In this document: positions 22,844 to 40,159 of the stretch, piece after piece
Layout of the letters: each line of letters begins with the position of its first letter
Position numbering within the stretch: position 1 is the stretch's first letter
NCBI RefSeq assembly: GCF_016545825.1
Contig: NC_052621.1
Location: 6,782,199 to 6,846,198, forward strand
Origin: Eucalyptus grandis
Taxonomy: Eukaryota > Streptophyta > Magnoliopsida > Myrtales > Myrtaceae
DNA length: 64,000 bases
Direction: 5' to 3'
The notes under the pieces: model-generated
Seen by the model: only the letters and a program-made list of their open reading frames with translations
Databases searched by the model: none
What the model was told of the DNA's origin: nothing
Program-made: the position numbers and the translations under genes

Positions 22844-23690
22844 GTGGCCTAAGGTCATTGCCCTTAAGCAGTGTCGCTTTAGTCATGGTCACGCCACCTA
22901 GGTGATAGTCGGCCAGGACACACAGCCCCTAGGTAGTAGTGGTGAGAATTCGCCGAGAAGCCGATTCTTAGGCGGTGGATTAGGAAAGACAAACGGTCGT
23001 GGATGAATGGGAAGAAGATGAATAGTGGACGGATGAGCAGTGGACTTGCATTTCCAAAATGTTAAAAGCCTAAAATAAAGTCCCTACTTGCATTGGGCTT
23101 TCGGCATTCAAAATGCTAGTATTAGGCCATAGGAGTCTTAAAAATACTTGCCAAACATTTTTGTATTTTCTCGGCTACTTGGAGAGCCCAAAAAGGCTTG
23201 CAAAAGCTAAACCAAACAAGCCCTAAGTTAGATTGATCTACTTATTGTTTTGACTTGCTTGGTTGATGGGTGTGAATTTTGTTTAGTTTTCTAGTAAAAT
23301 GAAGGTGAGTTTCAATGATGGTATGTGAAATCTTTGTGTACTCTCGAATTCGATCGATAAGCTTGTTACATCTCAGAAGGCATTTGATTAATTTCTTAGG
23401 GGTATTTGATTGTTTCCGTGAGATGTGATGACACTTTTTTGTCTGAAAAATATGGAAAGTGAAACTATACCTAAAAATGATATTTTTTATGTTCGATCGG
23501 TTCTTGGTGCTCATTCTAAATGTTGCCGATTAATCATGTGGTTGATTCTTTTTGAGTTGGTCGATCATTTGAGTTGTCAATGTTTACATGATGGATTGCC
23601 TGAGCTGTTAACTATTTGGGTTTTCGGTATTCATATTGTGAATTTGTAAGCATCAGTTCCAAAGTTACTGATTACCTATCAGCCACCTTT
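22844..23690. other. Intergenic
   Basis: No recognised feature. Confidence 0.4.
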
Positions 23691-24548
23691 TCAACATGTA
23701 CTACCTCCGAGAGGGCAGAGTCGACCGAGGGTGACGATAAATGTCTTAGCTACTGCTTCGGACTCCACTATATAATAGCCAGACTTTAAATGTTGGAGGG
23801 GGACTCTTCGAAATTGGGCGTCTTCTCTTGACTTCTCGAAGATGAATTTTCCTCGTATGTTATGTTTCGGCAGTCTTGAGCGGTAGTCGTCAAATCCATC
23901 CAAAAGGGTAACGTTCGAAAAATGGGAATAGACCCCCACCAAATTTTGGAGATTAGGAACATCAGTCAATGTCGGTGTAATGACTCGTGTACTTCGCGCA
24001 GTGCCATGAATAGTGTCGACAGAGACTTGAGTCAGTACACAAAGCGGAGATAAGCAACTCCAAGCGTTCGATTGCGAGCGATACGTAATGGATAGCACAA
24101 TTTATCTTAGAGACAATTATTTAGAGGATCGAATCCTCTCATTACGGCCGTCGCGGGACATTTCCTTAGATTTGAGAATCGATCGGGATTGCTTTCGATC
24201 TAAGTGCAGAACGAAAACAACTATAGCCTCGTCTCTTTTCCGTAACGGAATCTAACTTCATTCCTCGAAACAAGCTTGGTCAAAAGCTTCATCATCCTCG
24301 TTTCCCCCTTTGACCAGCCAATTCCGATTCACCAGTAGTGGAAGCACAACCTCAGTAGAAAACCGATGCAAATTGCTAGCGACTTCAACACAAACTCCGG
24401 CGATGATTATAATCAATGAAGCTTTTACCCACCGGATTTTTGCGAGAAATCCTCCCAAAGGTAAATAGCAATAAATTGCCTCAATAACTACTACGTCACC
24501 GTAACCAAAAAATCGGCTTTTAACAATCCAAACACGGCGACAAGCCAT
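23691..24548 (-). other. Two unrecognised open frames, possibly one decayed gene
   Basis: Minus-strand frames 24548-24258 (96 codons, with a hydrophobic segment ASLIIIIAGVCVEV) and 24098-23691 (135 codons) are open. They lie about 160 bases apart on the same strand. I do not recognise either product. They could be exons of one gene, transposon coding remnants, or chance. Confidence 0.2.
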
Positions 24549-25088
24549 GGACCACGAGAGGGTGCATCATCTCATGTTGCACAACAAAATAAAATGAATT
24601 CAATAACTCCTTTTTGAAAAACAGACTACATTTGCATTTGCCGTTGCTTAAGATAAAACACGACTTATCGAAGTACTACGCAAAATTTTTGTAATGTACA
24701 CTTCCATTTCAGGATTACATGTGAACCTCTTTGTTGTATGTATACATTATGAGACCTCTAACAATTTACACGTTACATGTAGAAAATCGCTGACCTAATT
24801 ATTTGAAGGTAACTTGTAGCAAAACAAAATTTGTCTCCAAAAGATGAGCTTTGCCTCTGTTTGTCAGCCCACCTGTTCCACCAATTTCAAGGGTGCGCCT
24901 GCGCAACGTCTCACTCCGTCCAATGCTCTGTCAAAGAATACCAACAAGAATCATTGTGTCGTCCCGATGGACAAGTCAAAATTTCCAAGGAACAACCAGT
25001 GGCTGAACCGGATGCATCCGGATGGAAACCTTGGGGTTTCAACCAACCACATGCAATCAACGGATTACTCCGACATAGCAGTGCATGC
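24549..25088 (-). other. Probable 3' UTR of the CHR5-like gene
   Basis: Lies directly downstream of the CHR5 stop; no other structure seen. Confidence 0.4.
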
Positions 25089-30019
<4,931 letters not shown>

Positions 30020-30119
30020 NNNNNNNNNNNNNNNNNNNNNNNNNNNNNNNNNNNNNNNNNNNNNNNNNNNNNNNNNNNNNNNNNNNNNNNNNNNNNNNNN
30101 NNNNNNNNNNNNNNNNNNN
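30020..30119. other. Assembly gap (100 N)
   Basis: Exactly 100 N, the conventional size for a gap of unknown length. The CHR5-like gene is cut on its left. The sequence to its right starts inside the region that separates hexokinase from the receptor kinase in the other two blocks (compare 51500 and 60708). Confidence 0.95.
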
Positions 30120-30462
30120 TTATTTCCAAGCCATCAATGGATTTGCCAACTTTATTGAGATGCAAATGTAGCGAAAATCAGACATTCAATGGCGATATTC
30201 GCGGAACAGCAACATCTTTCATTGCTGAAGTAGCTCTCTCCTTGGAAGTCTATCTATCTAGCTCAAATTGACATATCCATCTCTCATATTTTGTGCATTC
30301 TATAGGATACATTCAGAACCTAGTCTTAGGTATGGATGACTAATACATAGTTAGACAAATCGTTTGATGCTTGTCTCTCTGTAGGACAAGTTGGAAAAGT
30401 TTTGCAAAGTTGGAAGACCAAAGCCCTACACTTGGCTTCTGCGACTGTTCTAGTGCTAACGT

Positions 30463-33400
30463 TCAGTAAGTGTTGCACTCAAGAACATGAAAATTGCTGC
30501 TTGGCATTTCCTCATGCTTGGAATTTTCGAGGAGTGGGACGACATCGAACTTGTGTTGGGATTTCTTCTCGACATTGTACAGCGGATCGCTACATTTGAA
30601 GCAGCACTTGCAGTACCTCCTTCATTGTAGGCCTCGTGGAAGGCAGAGTAGCAGCAAAAGATCCCGAGCTTAAAAACATTGCTTATTTCATCTACGTTTG
30701 AGTCATCCTTGATCTCCTCATCTAATGCGTCAGATATCGGGTTGCCATCTTGGATGTGACGCCATGCCCAATCAGCGAGGCACATGTCTTCGTCCCTGTC
30801 GTTAGCCTCCTCCCAGTGGTTAGTTTCCAAGAGAACCACCCCAAAGCTATAGACATCAATCTTCTCATTGACTCTTGTCATGAGGCATACTCTGTTGTTC
30901 AACCAAAAAGAGGCAAGACAAAACTAAATATTCCTGCTGGTAGGATATGTTGATAATGCTAGTACGAGTACCTAGAGGGGTGAATAGGTTTATGAAAATT
31001 TTCTTGCAGTTTGCGCAATACTTAAACAGATGAAGGATTAAAAAAAAATCGTAAGACTGAGTAAATGAAGAGAATTAAACACGAGGTTTATAGTGGTTGC
31101 TTGATTATTTTTCGTCCACTTCTTACGCGTTCGCAGCCGATTGGCTGGATTTCACTATGAACAAAGAGATGTTACAGTGTTGATCTTCCTTGATTTCTCG
31201 ATGTAGATGATCTACTACACTCCAGCTCAAGGTATCACCAAGTACAACCACTCTGTGTATACAATTTCGCTTCGAATGCCTCGATTAACAATCAAGTTCT
31301 TGACTACTGGAATTTATCTATCGATCACACACTTAGAACAACTAGAACGACTTCCTTTATACTCCTTTATGCCATCATAGCCGTTGGCACTTACCAAAGG
31401 AATTCTCCAATCTACCTTAGACTAATCAATTAAGAAAATCATCCGAGCTATTTAAGGAATCGATGATAGCCATCAATCCTTGTTCACCCATACAATCAGA
31501 TTTTGGTTTCCAAGAATAGAACATTCCAAGAATGTTTCGTCGACCATCGAGATCTTCAATTGATCTTAGATAAGTATCAAAAGAATCCAGAAATGATTAT
31601 CCAACCAAGGGATCTATTCCGGAGGATTGGATCAAATCCCCAACCATATACTTGACCGGATATCCTACGCCACGGGATTAGAAAGACTGTCGGTGAGAAT
31701 AATCTTGAGTCTTGAGTCTTGAGTCTTGAGTCTTGAGATTACAAAGTCTTGAGACTTTAAACCAATGATATCAATTAGGGCGATAGAAATGTTTTGTCAC
31801 CTTCCAAAATCTTCCTGGAAAGATTTCTCCAACATATGTAAAGTATGAAGAAGGCGAACTGGCATAGCTGAAATGAACCCATGTTAAGTAAATAGAAGAA
31901 CCTGGTGCCAAATAGCCGAAAGAACCAGCAACAGCTGTCATGCTAGCAGCTTCTCCAGGCTTGGCCAACATCCTTGCAAGGCCGAAGTCAGCAATTTTGC
32001 GTTGAACTCTGAGTCTAAGAGAATGTTGCTCGATTTCACATCTCGGTGGATGATGGGTGATGAACAATCGTTATGCATATAGCAAAGTCCTTTAGCTGCT
32101 CCAAGCGCAATCTGCAACCTTTTGGGCCAATCCAAGATCATATTGTTGGCGACACCTGGGATGGGCGACGATCCTTTCTTCTTGTGAAGCCAATGGTCCA
32201 AGCTGCTATTTTCCATGTACTCATACACTAGGAGTTTCCGAGTTCTCGCAAGAAATACAGCATAACAATTTGACAATGTGCCGATGCTTGATGTTCCCAA
32301 GTATCTCCACTTCTGCTGCAATTGCTTTTCCAGCTTCTCATTTAACTTTTTGTTATTCCAAATCCTTTTCACAGCGACGGCGTCACCAGAAGGATTCACA
32401 ATAATGCGATATACTTTTCCTGATCCGCCACTTCCAATCACATTATGCTCCTTCAATCCTGACAGAATATTTGATTCAATAAAATTCAAACTTTGGAATG
32501 AAGTCAGTTTTGAGTCGAATCAAACCAATCCTGTTCTTTCTGGAAGCTCTGATCGTGAATAGCACCACCAACAACACGCACATCGCTGCCGCAATGGCCA
32601 AGATCACGATCAAGGTGAGATTGGTCTTGCTCAACCTATGGGATTGGGCGTTGCAGAGATTGATCCTCATGAACGAATTGGATGCACAGAGCCCGGGGTT
32701 GTTCAGGAAACTGGTGTCATATGCGGCGTTCTCTAACTTGGCCGGGATTGGTCCCTGAGGCGATTGGAGGATAAATTCAGACAGTTCAGATTCAGTTGGC
32801 CGATTTCAGGAGGAATCAAGCCGGACAGTTGGTTGTCAGACAGATCCAACTGCGTGAGTTCAGGTAGAAGACCGATTTCGCTTGGAATCGGTCCCGAGAT
32901 GTTATTGTGACTAAGATTCAGAGTGGTCAAGGATTTCCATGAAACGATGTCCGTGGGAAGAATCCCGGAGAGCTCGTTCTGACCGAGCAAAAGCCTCGTC
33001 AGCTTAGGAAGCTCGGTCAATTCAGTCGGAACCGTGCCACTGAGGAGGTTATTACCGGCCTCAAACACCGCCATGTTCCTCCACGAAGACACCGTGCTCG
33101 GAATCTTGCCGAAGAATTTGTTGTTGCTCATCTCGATCCGAGTGAGGTTTGGGACAGCTCCTCGGAAGCTTGCCAGTTAATCCATTACCACTTAAAATCA
33201 AAGCCGTCAAGTTCCGTGACATCCAGAGTCCTCAGGCACATTGCCGGTGAATCCATTGTTGTGCAGCATCACATGGGACAAAGTACTGCAATTTCCAAGT
33301 GACTTCGGCAACTCCCGTTGAGATTGTTGTCCATAGCGGCCAACCAGGAGAGCGTGCCGCCATGGCACAGTTGTTCTGGAAATGCACCGGTCAAGTTGTT

Positions 33401-33510
33401 GTAGGCCACTTCGAATCTTCTGAGCGGGGAAAAGTTGCCAAAGTCCGGGGGGATCGTGCCCGATAGATTGTTTTTGGACAGCCTGACATCAGACAAATTA
33501 TGATAAGTTA
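30463..33510 (-). pseudogene. HSL3-like LRR receptor kinase, copy 1, dead
   Basis: Exon 2 (30891-30463) and exon 1 (about 33510 to 31902) align with the two other copies. Readable parts: NNLSGTIPPDFG and later LRRs, a transmembrane segment (LTLIVILAIAAAMCVLLVVL), GSGGSGKVYRI, AVKRIW, HRDVKSSNILLD and VNEKIDVYSFGVVLLE. The first about 340 residues (signal peptide and early LRRs) are missing; homology starts abruptly at about 33495. At least six indels interrupt the frame: SNRLRDQSRPS replaces SNRLSGPIP, the VEILG stretch and DFG loop are shifted, and GIFCCYS replaces GIFCTAT. The intron is enlarged by a solo LTR. It resembles copy 3 more than copy 2 (both have AQSHRLSKTNLTL). Not translatable as a receptor. 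Confidence 0.85.
30951..31834. mobile_element. Solo LTR inside the intron of RLK copy 1
   Basis: 884 bp beginning TGATAATGCTAG and ending CTCCAACA, flanked by the 5-bp direct repeat TATGT (30946-30950 and 31835-31839). Copy 3 shows the uninterrupted site (GGTAAAATATGTAGGGTATGAGG near 61535-61557). The TG...CA ends, the 5-bp duplication and the lack of internal coding sequence identify a solo LTR. The CCTAGAGGGGTGAATAGG stretch just inside is often seen in plant Copia LTRs (recollection). A 7-bp tandem repeat (GTCTTGA, about five units) lies at 31702-31737. Confidence 0.85.
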
Positions 33511-34110
33511 AAATAGAAGCTCTCATTGGCCAGGAGAATATCCATTTAGAGGGTCTATGCTTTTGGTTCTTAGGAGGAACATTTGATTGAGCTAGGCTAG
33601 AAAGTTATCTTTCGATAAAGAGTTTGGGATTTGCAGTTTTAGTTAGAAACGAACAAAAGAGCTTAAGCATATGTATTATGAAGTTTGCAGGAAAGGAGAC
33701 TGCTAATGAATAGACTGTAAAAAATTGACGCGATTGGTAAATTGTTTCCAAATGAAAAATAGTGCTTTTATATGTTAAAGGTGATAATGCACTTAAAGTA
33801 AATGTGTTCCTAACTCTGCTTAATCGTCTCGCAATAGTGCCTTAACATGACCCAATTAGCTACCTAAGTTCACCATATAATAGAAATTGTTTCGCACTAT
33901 CCATCGTAAGTAGATGTTCTTAATTCATGAACGCTCTTCTCCTTTCTTGCTTCATGTCCGTGGTATAGGTTAGATGGTTGTTTTTAAAATCGCTCGAACA
34001 TTTCCTTTTCCCATTTTTGCAAATAAGGTGCACCAAAGAAATTAAAAGGGTCTGGATCTAATTAAATTAGGGCTCCATATACATCTTTAAAATCGTCGAC
34101 AAATTACACT
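33511..34110. other. Unrelated sequence replacing the 5' half of RLK copy 1
   Basis: No similarity to the receptor genes and no recognised feature. It separates the truncated receptor from duplicated block A. Confidence 0.4.
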
Positions 34111-34299
34111 TAAAAGATTCGATAGTTGAAGCTGCTCATGCTGATTTGCATTTTTGGCAATTTGCCATGATGATTTTATAAGCTCGAATGAACCACGCAC
34201 CGACAATTTGACCGTATTGCTTCGAGAAAGATTAACAAGCACGCCGGTGGTTCACAAATTAAAACATTCGATTCTCGGCACGCACCGTCTACTTCGTGT

Positions 34300-34490
34300 G
34301 GGGCCACCAAGGAAAATAGTCCTAGAAAATATTTGAGCCCCCTTACCGACGTGTCAACCTGATATCTCTTGGTCGAGCGGGGCCACCAAGGAAAGTGCTT
34401 CTGGAAAAAATATCTGAGCCCCTTTACAGCCTGGTACCCCTTGGCGGGGTGAGGCCGCAATGAAAGTGCTCCTGGAAAAATATTTGAGCT
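34300..34490. repeat. Three-copy short repeat specific to block A
   Basis: GGGCCACCAAGGAAAATAGT..., GGGGCCACCAAGGAAAGTGC... and TGAGGCCGCAATGAAAGTGC..., each followed by a tract ending ATATTTGAGC or similar. Block B has a single unit (about 41430-41480). Confidence 0.75.
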
Positions 34491-35234
34491 ACTTTAATTT
34501 AAATGTTATTCTTTTCATTAGAACGAAAAAGTAGATTGCGTCTGGTGTAACACCGAAGAGAAAATTATGATGCTTAAAATGTCGGGCCGTCATCGTCAAT
34601 CGGACTGTCACTTGTACAGTGTTAGTGGGCTTGATAAGGCCAACGATTTCTATGGAGCAGGATCCTAAAAAATCATGCGCCAGTGCATCCTGAAGGCCTG
34701 GTCCGTCCCATTAAGTCCTCATCTTGCCATCAGTTGGAGGCCCTATTGATGAGTTGTTGAACCATTTTTTTGTCTTATTCGAGTGGATTTTTTTACCCTT
34801 TCGACTAACTTTCATTGAATTCAATTTCATGTCTCGGCTTGAAGTTTCGCTACATATGCCCTCCTCAGCATCCAGTCGCCTGACCTGCTTGCTCACATGC
34901 ATCCCATATGAGCTGCATCGGCATGAACCTCTTGTAATTTCTTCTCAAAAGATTGTGAGTCAAAATGTCGTATGATTCATTGTCTGATGCAAGGAAGCAA
35001 TTCGATTTGCTTCTTTCCTTCAAGGGATAAAGAAGTGCTCCAGTCATGAGTTCCATTTAGTTTGATGATGACTGAGACTTGGCTAGATCTTACCTAGTTG
35101 TATCATCTCACGTCTTTCACTCGCTGTCCCCCGCACATATTCTCAACTCGAAGTTTAATATTTAGAACTGATACTGGCTTTTCCTAAGCCCACAGAGAGG
35201 AGTGGTGGCACACGGACTGACAAGAAGAGATAAA

Positions 35235-36191
35235 GGGTGCGTTTGGGAACCACTTTTGGGGAAAGTTTTAGGAAAATGCAAAAACCTTTGACTTAAAGGT
35301 CTTTTCAAAATGCAACCGTGTTTGATAAATTGTACTTTGAAAGCCCTTTGTAAAGTGCTTTGGACAAAATAGTGTTTGGGGAATTACATTTGCAAAGGAG
35401 TTTTGTTGTAAAAAAAATTATCAAAAGAAAAATTAAAAATAAATTGACCGCAAAAGGCGGCTGACCCGCTGGCGACCTCCGGCGACCCCGGATCTGGGGC
35501 CGGCGAGGTCGCGCGACCTCCGGCGACCGGATCTGGGTCGCGGGAGGCGGGTTTGGTCGCGCAGGTCGCGCGACCTCTGCGCGTCGCCGGAGGTCGCGCG
35601 ACCAGATCTGGTCGCACTGCAGGTCATGTGACCTTCGGCGACCAGATCTGCTTGCGCGGAGAGGTCGCGCGGAGGTCGCGTGACCAGATCAGCCCGCCGG
35701 AGGTCGCACGACCTCGCTGCGAGGTCGCTCAACCTCTGGCGACCGGATCTGGTCGCCGCGAGGTCGCTCGACCTCCGGCGACCGGATCTGGTTGCACAGA
35801 GGTCGCGCAGCAAGGTCGCGCGACCTCCGGCGACCCAGATTTGGGTCGCCGCGAGGACCTGCGACCTCCGGCGAATCCTCACTGGAAGTCGTCCGACCAC
35901 TCGAGGCTCACGGCGTCCGGAAGATGAACAAAGTGCTCATGCAAGGGCACGCACCTAAAAACAAAAAATTCGTGAGGACAATTTTGGAAAAAAACAAATG
36001 AACAGGACTCCAAAGATGCCGAGAATCTTTGCCGAAAGCCCAAGCCCCGAGGCTGTCTTGGGCTTTTCACCTTCTCAAGTACTTGCTTTCCCATTAAGGG
36101 ACTTCGAAAGCCGATTCCCAAACACCCATTTTTTTGCCTCAAAGGGCTTTTGATGCCCAAAGCCCCTTCCAAAGTTACTCCCAACGCACCC
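35235..36191. mobile_element. GC-core foldback element with an empty site (E3)
   Basis: 957 bp from GGGTGCGTTTGGGA to CCCAACGCACCC, flanked on both sides by AAA. Block B has the uninterrupted sequence AGAAGAGATAAAGCC at 42221-42233. Arms of about 200 bp pair imperfectly (CCAAAGCC.. words). The core (35460-35880) is GC-rich and built from repeats of a ggtcgcgcgacctccggcgacc word. It belongs to the same class as E1 and E2 but has a different core sequence. Confidence 0.8.
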
Positions 36192-36508
36192 AAAGCCATT
36201 CGGTGGAGGTTCGACGAGAGGAGATGGATCGATTCCTTGAACAAAGGGACCAAAAGCGACCTTTCGCACCGCACGCAAATCATTCCGACCGAATAGAACC
36301 CGGTAAAAATTTTCCGGTGCTCGGTCGGGACAGAAAGTAGACTCGGACACGATCCTAAAATAGGCTAAAGAACAGCTCACAAGTCGCAACGTAGGAAGAT
36401 GCTCGTTTTTTTTTTTTTTTTTTGGTTAATGCGAATTGTGGGGATTATCCATCTCGGAGACGGAGTTTACGAAACCAAGCAAATCACCCACCCGGATGCT
36501 TCGCATGT

Positions 36509-37240
36509 CTCGGCCCAATTGGGGCGGACTGGAGCGTGAAGAAAATGAAAAATCCTAAGATATGCCATGATCTACATTAGCTCACATTTCACATGAACAG
36601 TTAGATCAAATGAGATTGACATGAGATCCATGTAGTCTAAAAGTTCATTGGAAATGGGTTATTATGAATAGAAAGTACCCAAAAAAGTAAGAAAGGAAAC
36701 AATTCGTCCAAATTTGCCCAGTTTGTACTTTTTTGGGACCTAAAGGTCTAGGTCATGATTAACTCAATTTTGTCCTTTAATTGAATATTTTTATACAGTT
36801 TATGTACTAAATCGAACATATACTAAAAGGATAAAGACCACATTGAACAAATTAAAAGTCCAAAGGTGACATTGTACATTGAGTTAAAATTTAGGGACTA
36901 CATATAATAAATATAAGGAACACATTACATATTAGACCAAAATTCAAGAACTATTTATGTCATTATCCCTTGAAAATAATGAGCTTTCATCAAAGAATGA
37001 TGGGTCCTCGACAAATTAAGCGGAAGTCGAGGTTGGATGGCATGCCTAGGGAACCTTATCATAGCAAGCGTTATCTAGAAAATGTCGAATTATTTACATA
37101 ACTAATTTTAGACTAAATCAGCCTAATTAGGTGGACTGAAGTCGTGAGAAATTAGAAAACCATTAGATACCCCCTATCTACGCTAACCCACACTCCAAAT
37201 GAGCAATTATATCATGTGAGATCCACAAAAAACAAGTCCG
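36509..37240. repeat. About 607-bp spaced direct repeat within block A
   Basis: The segment starting CCCAATTGGGGCGGACTGG (36509) recurs in diverged form from about 37118 (CCTAATTAGGTGGACTGAAG), each followed by CTAACCCACACT- and GAGATCCA-type words. Block B repeats the same arrangement (about 42520 and 43125), so this tandem structure predates the block duplication. Confidence 0.65.
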
Positions 37241-37479
37241 GGACACATGGAATGTCAAAACTTGGTGCGAAGGGATATTTAAGTGCCAAAAGTTATGAAA
37301 ATGACACTTAAATATCAAAATCATAGCAAAATGGATAAATTAAATGCTAACGGCGAGAAAATCCAGCCAAATGCCGACGTAGCGATTTTCTAGCAAGTCA
37401 AGTGCAAAACGACATTGATTTGCACACTCACATGGCTAGACAAGTGCCAAAATGACATCATTTTGTTGCTGACGTGAGT

Positions 37480-38165
37480 ATATAATTAATATAAAAATTA
37501 ATTAAATCTAATTTAAAACCAAAATTTTAAAAATAAAATAAAAAAATTTTTTTTTAATAAAAAAGAAGGAGGTTCGGCTGGTGACTAAGGGTTGAGCCCT
37601 CACTGCTGTCATCTTCCCACTATCACCATGAAGGTGGGGGAGGGTCACCGGGTCGCCGAGCCCTAGCCAAGGGCCAAGAACCCCGGTACCGGCCGATGGG
37701 CGGGGAGGGCCTGCAAGCCCTCTTCCAAATTTGGGGTGAGGGTCACAAAGGCTAGGGCTCAACGACCTTGGCCAATCGGCGGGGAGGGGCCTATGAGCCC
37801 TCGCCCAAATTTGGGGCGAGGTGGCGGCCTTCCCTAAATTCAGCGAGGGTCTCAACCGGGCCAAGGGCTGTTGCCTGCTAGCTAGTGAGCATCGATGTCT
37901 AATAGTTGATGGTGGGAGTCCAGAGGATGGGCGTCCGATGACAAGTGGCAGGTGGGCATTAGGCAATAACGAGAATGAACGATAAGAAGAGTTTTTGTTT
38001 CTCACTTTTATTCTAAAAATACAAAAGCTAAAACTTTTCACTTCGATTTTTATTCCAAACCCATTTTTGAACAAAATTTTTATTCCGAAATAGAAAAATG
38101 AAATTACGTTGTCAAACGGATTTCTATTCCAAACTTATTCTTGAGAATGGAAAAAAAAAAAAAGT
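37480..38165. repeat. Possible GC-core foldback relative (E4)
   Basis: A GC-rich core (37565-37960) is flanked by a right arm that carries TTGTTCAAAAATGGGTTTGG on the reverse strand, similar in style to E1/E2 arms. The left end and target duplication are not recognisable. Confidence 0.3.
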
Positions 38166-38329
38166 TAAACATAATGGTTATCATGTGCATCCTTGGTTAG
38201 CGGAAAATAGAACAAGATTGACGAGAATTTTTTGTTGTTGGATTTTGGATATGGTTTGAAATAGTTTTATATATGTTTGATGATAATTGTTATGTTCAAT
38301 TGAGTTTTGAAATGTATAATTCTTTTGTG

Positions 38330-38990
38330 GATTATAAAAACTATAATGTTGTAATAACACGCCACTTTATTATAGTATATATTTTGATAGCACGTTTATG
38401 TTGGTTTCTATTTGAGACTATGTCGTGCCATTCTCTTGTACTTGTAAGAGTCGGGCGTGTGACCCTCTTAGCATCAGTGACTTCGCTGGTGGCGCCGATA
38501 GGGGATTTGCGGAGTTTGGGCGCTGACGGATGGAGATGGCGGATGGGTTTTTTAAGAAAAAGGAACCTGAGGCTGACATTGGAGAACATTGCGTCGAGTT
38601 GGACAACTTCTCTGTGGCCATTGAAAGGAATAACAACCGGCGTTAGCAGCCCGAGGGCGACAATGGAGCCATTAATGTTGAGCACCATCAAGGCCCGTGA
38701 GATGATCATGCCAGTGTCAATAGGATTGATGGCTCGGGAGACCTAGTCGTCATCAGCCGTTAGGGCGGCGATGTATGTGATGGAGGGAGAGAGGAATTGG
38801 AGGTTTTGTCCCTGCAGGGATGTAGGCCTCGAGCTGGGAGAAGCGAGTGCAGTTGGCGTAGAGCTTTTGGTGAACCTCTAGGATGTGCAGGTGAGAGAGA
38901 GGAGCCAGAGGAAGAGGAGAAGAGAGATGTCGCTGTTGTTGCAGAGAGCGAGCGGAGAGAGATACATTTTGGGCTTTCCGAAAGAGAAAG
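38330..38990 (-). other. Unrecognised decayed coding-like region
   Basis: Minus-strand frames such as 38709-38341 (LMVLNINGSIVALGLLTPV) have coding-like composition and continue upstream in other frames (NCTRFSQLEAYIPAG). I cannot assign a family. Possibly a gene fragment. Confidence 0.2.
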
Positions 38991-39599
38991 ATAATTTATG
39001 AAAAGTGAGACGCCATTCGAACATATATGGCGATTAATTAATGAAGTTTCAGAATATCATGTGTTGAAAAGACAACGGCTCTCGGTGTGGGGTTGTCCAT
39101 ATAAACGCTGGATCAATAATTATTGAGGAGAGTCTCATGATGTTAAATCAATACGTAGTCAAACTATCAATGACAGCGACAATGATAGAGAATCAAGCTT
39201 TTTACGAATCTCCAGTGGACTCTTTTCAGGAAATTGACTTCGATTGTTCGTTGTCCTATCATGAATCATCATATCCTCTTCTCTCTCGAAAAAAAGAAGA
39301 AGAAAAAAAACAGAAAGAGTCAAGAGCTTGAAAGGATTTGAACCTAAATAAACCCTTTTATCGGTATTTTCATCCAAATCTCGAGATCACGTAAATATAA
39401 AATGTGAAATTTTTGTGAGATTAGTACTAATTATTTTAAAATTTTAAACTGTTAAATTAAAAATGTTATTGATTATGACATTTTCCGTTACGTTTATTGG
39501 GGTTTTTTTTTACCTAGCATTAAATGTAGCCATATTTAACTGGAGAATTGAATGAGATATGAAAATATTTAAACTCAAGACCTTATTTTCTAATACTAA

Positions 39600-40155
39600 G
39601 AGTCCGTTTGTTTCACTGAAAATCGCCATTTCCAAAAATATTTTCCCGTGTCATTTTCTAGGAAAATGACAATATTTTCTAAAGTTCGGCTAAAACCCGA
39701 AAATATTTCGGAAAACATTTTCTGGTGTTCATGAGGAAAGTAGTTTTCACTCGCCAAATTGGCGAGCGCGAGCATCAATCGAAGCTCACTAAATCGACAA
39801 GTGCAAGTTTGAGATCGAGAAGCTTGAGGTTCACCTAGTTTGACAACTAGCCAAGAAAGAAGAAGATGGGAAAGAAAAAAATAAAAAGAAAAAAAGAAAA
39901 ATAAAAGAAAAGAAAATGAAATTAAAAATAATTCAAATAAAAAAGAAAAGAAGAAGAAGAAAGGAGAGGAGGAAGCAGGATTTGTAGAGGTGTGAGATAA
40001 GAAAGATCAAGTAAGGAAAATGTTTTCCACTTTTGAAGACTTTTTTCCTTTGATGGAAAACATTTTCCCCAAGGAATTCATTTTTCGCAAAACGAACACC
40101 GGAAAACCCGGAAAACATTTTCCCGGAAATTATTTTCCACGAAACGAACTGAGCC
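39600..40155. mobile_element. Tourist-like foldback element (E5)
   Basis: 556 bp flanked by TAA (39597-39599 and 40156-40158). Left end GAGTCCGTTTGTTTC; the right end reverse-complements to GGCTCAGTTCGTTTC. Arms are rich in GGAAAACATTTTC words; the short core contains ggcgagcgcgag, followed by a purine tract (39845-39965). Same layout as E1/E2 at smaller size. Confidence 0.7.
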
Positions 40156-40159
40156 TAAG

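Larger units (their letters stand above)
34120..37240. repeat. Duplicated intergenic block A
   Basis: Shares long stretches with 41230-43360 in the same order: TTTGCCATGATGATTT, then ACCGTATTGCTTCGAGAAAG, GGGCCGTCATC, CCTCCTCAGCATCC, GCACACGGACTGAC and, further on, the repeats with GTACCCAAAAAAGTA. It differs by containing element E3 and by three instead of one copies of the GGCCACCAAGGAAA unit (34303-34490). No coding gene recognised. Confidence 0.8.

Noticed and set aside
22145..22852. A 235-codon open frame and several others in the E2 GC core
   Set aside because: Low-complexity Arg/Ala/Pro text on both strands inside a foldback element; no domain.
35460..35880. Repeated GGTCGCGCGACC words considered as a CRISPR-like or regulatory array
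   Set aside because: Spacing is irregular, units are imperfect and lie within a plant foldback element; no spacer-repeat structure.
39330..39345. GGATTTGAACC resembling a tRNA T-loop (minus strand)
   Set aside because: No matching acceptor stem, anticodon arm or D-arm in the flanks.
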